Assembly: GCA_944391355.1 (NCBI GenBank)
Contig: CALXTG010000116.1
Location: 1 to 7,522, forward strand
Length of the DNA: 7,522 nt
Reading direction: 5' to 3'
From: an uncultured Alphaproteobacteria bacterium
GTDB lineage: Bacteria; Pseudomonadota; Alphaproteobacteria; RF32; CAG-239
A model generated the notes under the pieces. The model saw nothing but the letters and a program-made list of their open reading frames with translations, made no database searches and was not told where the DNA came from. Below, in pieces: positions 6,938 through 7,522 of this stretch. The position numbers and the translations under genes were made by a program. Each line of letters starts with the position of its first letter. Position 1 is the first letter of the stretch.

Positions 6938-6975
6938 TTTATTGTCATTCTCCGGCTTGACCGGAGAATCCAGGT
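6938..6975 (+). repeat. Complete palindromic repeat copy 2
   Basis: Arms ATTCTCCGG (6947-6955) and CCGGAGAAT (6961-6969) pair perfectly over nine bases around the loop CTTGA. The copy is entered by TGTC and followed by CCAGG. No T-tract follows, so it is not a terminator. Confidence 0.85.
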
Positions 6976-6995
6976 CAAATAAATAAGCTATATTG

Positions 6996-7031
6996 TTAAC
7001 CTGGACCCTCGGGTCAAGCCCGAGGGTGACA
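6996..7031 (-). repeat. Complete palindromic repeat copy 3, inverted
   Basis: Arms ACCCTCGGG (7005-7013) and CCCGAGGGT (7019-7027) pair perfectly around TCAAG, the reverse complement of the copy 2 loop. Flanks CCTGG and TGACA are those of copy 2 inverted. Together copies 2 and 3 make an 89-base inverted pair bounded by TGTCA (6943) and TGACA (ending 7031). Confidence 0.85.
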
Positions 7032-7043
7032 GAAAGGGGGAAG

Positions 7044-7070
7044 ATACTTGGGTCAAGCCCGAGTATGACA
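7044..7070 (-). repeat. Palindromic repeat copy 4, inverted
   Basis: Arms ATACTTGGG (7044-7052) and CCCGAGTAT (7058-7066) pair with one T-G wobble around TCAAG, followed by GACA. The CCTGG flank is missing. It is head to tail with copy 3, with cores 39 bases apart. Confidence 0.8.
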
Positions 7071-7083
7071 AGTAAGGGAAATA

Positions 7084-7103
7084 GGTTAAGTCGGAGTATG
7101 ATA
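7084..7103 (-). repeat. Degenerate repeat half-copy 5, inverted
   Basis: GGTTAAGTCGGAGTATGATA matches 16 of 20 bases of the corresponding part of copy 4, with three of the four differences being C to T. The partner arm is absent, so no hairpin forms. The core starts 33 bases after that of copy 4. Confidence 0.6.
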
Positions 7104-7126
7104 GTAAAGGGAAACCAGAATAACAA

Positions 7127-7130
7127 GAGG
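7127..7130 (+). promoter_or_regulatory. Ribosome binding site of flagellin
   Basis: GAGG (within AAGAGG) lies eight bases before the ATG at 7139, with further purines (GAGAGA) between. It lies just after the repeat array, so leader folding could affect its access. Confidence 0.55.
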
Positions 7131-7138
7131 CCGAGAGA

Positions 7139-7522
7139 ATGTCGGGGATTTCGTTAACAGCGTCGATGCGCAGCAATTTGTTGAGCTTGCAGAATATTGC
7201 AGGCCAACAGGATATTGTGCAGAATCGTCTGGCGACCGGCCTTAAAGTTTCTTCGGCGATTGATAATCCTTCTTCTTATTATACCGCTTCTTCTCTTAAT
7301 AACCGCGCGGCTGATTTAACTGCCTTGTTAGACGCTATGTCACAGGGAATTCAAACGATTAAAGCTGCTTCGGAAGCGATTGCCTCCGGCACGAAATTCC
7401 TTGAGCAGGCCAAAGCCGTCGCCAATCAGGCGCTTGAAACCGCAATTCCCGCCAAGGAATGGTTTGCCGAACAGGCCGGCGAAAACGGCGCAGTCGTCGA
7501 AACAACCCAGGAATTAAAAGAG
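7139..7522 (+). CDS. Flagellin, N-terminal part
   Basis: The frame opens at ATG 7139 and runs 128 codons to the right edge without a stop, so the gene is cut by the window. The protein begins MSGISLTASMRSNLLSLQNI and continues with NRLATGLKVSSAIDNPSSYY (residues 29-48) and SLNNRAADLTALLDAMSQGI (52-71). This is the conserved D0/D1 N-terminal helix region of flagellin, with the IDNP variant usual in alphaproteobacteria where enteric flagellins have KDDAAG. Flagellin is exported through the flagellar type III apparatus without a cleaved signal and polymerises into the filament. After about residue 100 the sequence (AIPAKEWFAEQAGENGAVV) is less conserved and may enter the variable region. Gene starts are supported by GAGG eight bases upstream. 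Regulation could involve CtrA and the repeat-rich leader, both inferred. Confidence 0.92.
   Translation, partial: MSGISLTASMRSNLLSLQNIAGQQDIVQNRLATGLKVSSAIDNPSSYYTASSLNNRAADLTALLDAMSQGIQTIKAASEAIASGTKFLEQAKAVANQALETAIPAKEWFAEQAGENGAVVETTQELKE

Larger units (their letters stand above)
6914..7103. repeat. Array of five palindromic repeat copies in the flagellin leader
   Basis: Between the der terminator and the flagellin gene lie five copies of one short palindromic repeat: two on the plus strand (6914-6932 degenerate, 6938-6975 complete) and three on the minus strand (6996-7031 complete, 7044-7070 nearly complete, 7084-7103 degenerate). The unit read in its own sense is TGTC, a nine-base arm, loop CTTGA, the complementary arm, then CCAGG. 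Repeats of this look (CTTGACCCG palindromes) are dispersed between genes in many alphaproteobacteria. Apart from these, the terminator and the promoter region, the 369-base stretch 6770-7138 holds no gene I can support. Confidence 0.8.

Noticed and set aside
7005..7066. Hairpins before flagellin as terminators or as a short CRISPR-like array
   Set aside because: No T-tract follows any of the stems on either strand. The copies vary in orientation, length and spacing and have no unique spacers of uniform size.
6899..7176. Two overlapping minus-strand frames of 75 and 62 codons with repeated GLDP and SGLT peptides
   Set aside because: The repeated peptides come from translating the palindromic repeat array. 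Such peptides are a known artefact of these repeats and there is no start signal.

Overview
The window looks like chromosomal DNA of an alphaproteobacterium, probably one of the moderate-GC uncultured lineages related to Rhodospirillales. Three things suggest this: the gene order yfgM-like / bamB / der, a flagellin N-terminus of the alphaproteobacterial type (an ISLTASMRSNLLSLQ opening and an IDNP motif), and intergenic palindromes built around GGGCTTGACCC, a common alphaproteobacterial repeat style. Assignment to a named genus is not possible from this sequence alone.

Left part, minus strand (1-1912): a membrane-bound diguanylate cyclase (seven predicted membrane segments, PAS, GGDEF) is followed by the N-terminal 51 codons of an RNA methyltransferase of the TrmA/RlmC/RlmD type, which runs off the window. 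Stop and start share one base (TGATG), so the two genes are probably cotranscribed and translationally coupled. A very AT-rich 158-base gap (1913-2070) separates this pair from the plus-strand genes and must hold divergent promoters.

Middle, plus strand (2071-6769): first comes an unrecognised membrane protein that seems to be an internal duplication of a membrane hairpin plus a PH-like cytoplasmic domain. Then, after a good sigma70-type promoter candidate, comes a tight three-gene operon: a YfgM-like single-pass TPR protein (periplasmic chaperone/Sec partner), the BamB lipoprotein of the outer-membrane beta-barrel assembly complex, and the ribosome-assembly GTPase Der. Gaps are 28 and 12 bases, each gene has a Shine-Dalgarno sequence, and a strong intrinsic terminator ends the operon at about 6808. 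The operon joins envelope protein biogenesis with ribosome maturation.

Right part (6770-7522): a 369-base intergenic region carries the terminator, a candidate CtrA-type box with a sigma70-like promoter, and an array of five complete or degenerate copies of a palindromic repeat. It ends in the first 128 codons of a flagellin gene that leaves the window. If the promoter is placed correctly, the flagellin mRNA has a leader of roughly 220 nt made almost wholly of these hairpins. That is the most unusual feature here. I did not see a new defence system, mobile element or CRISPR array; most of the window is ordinary core genome.
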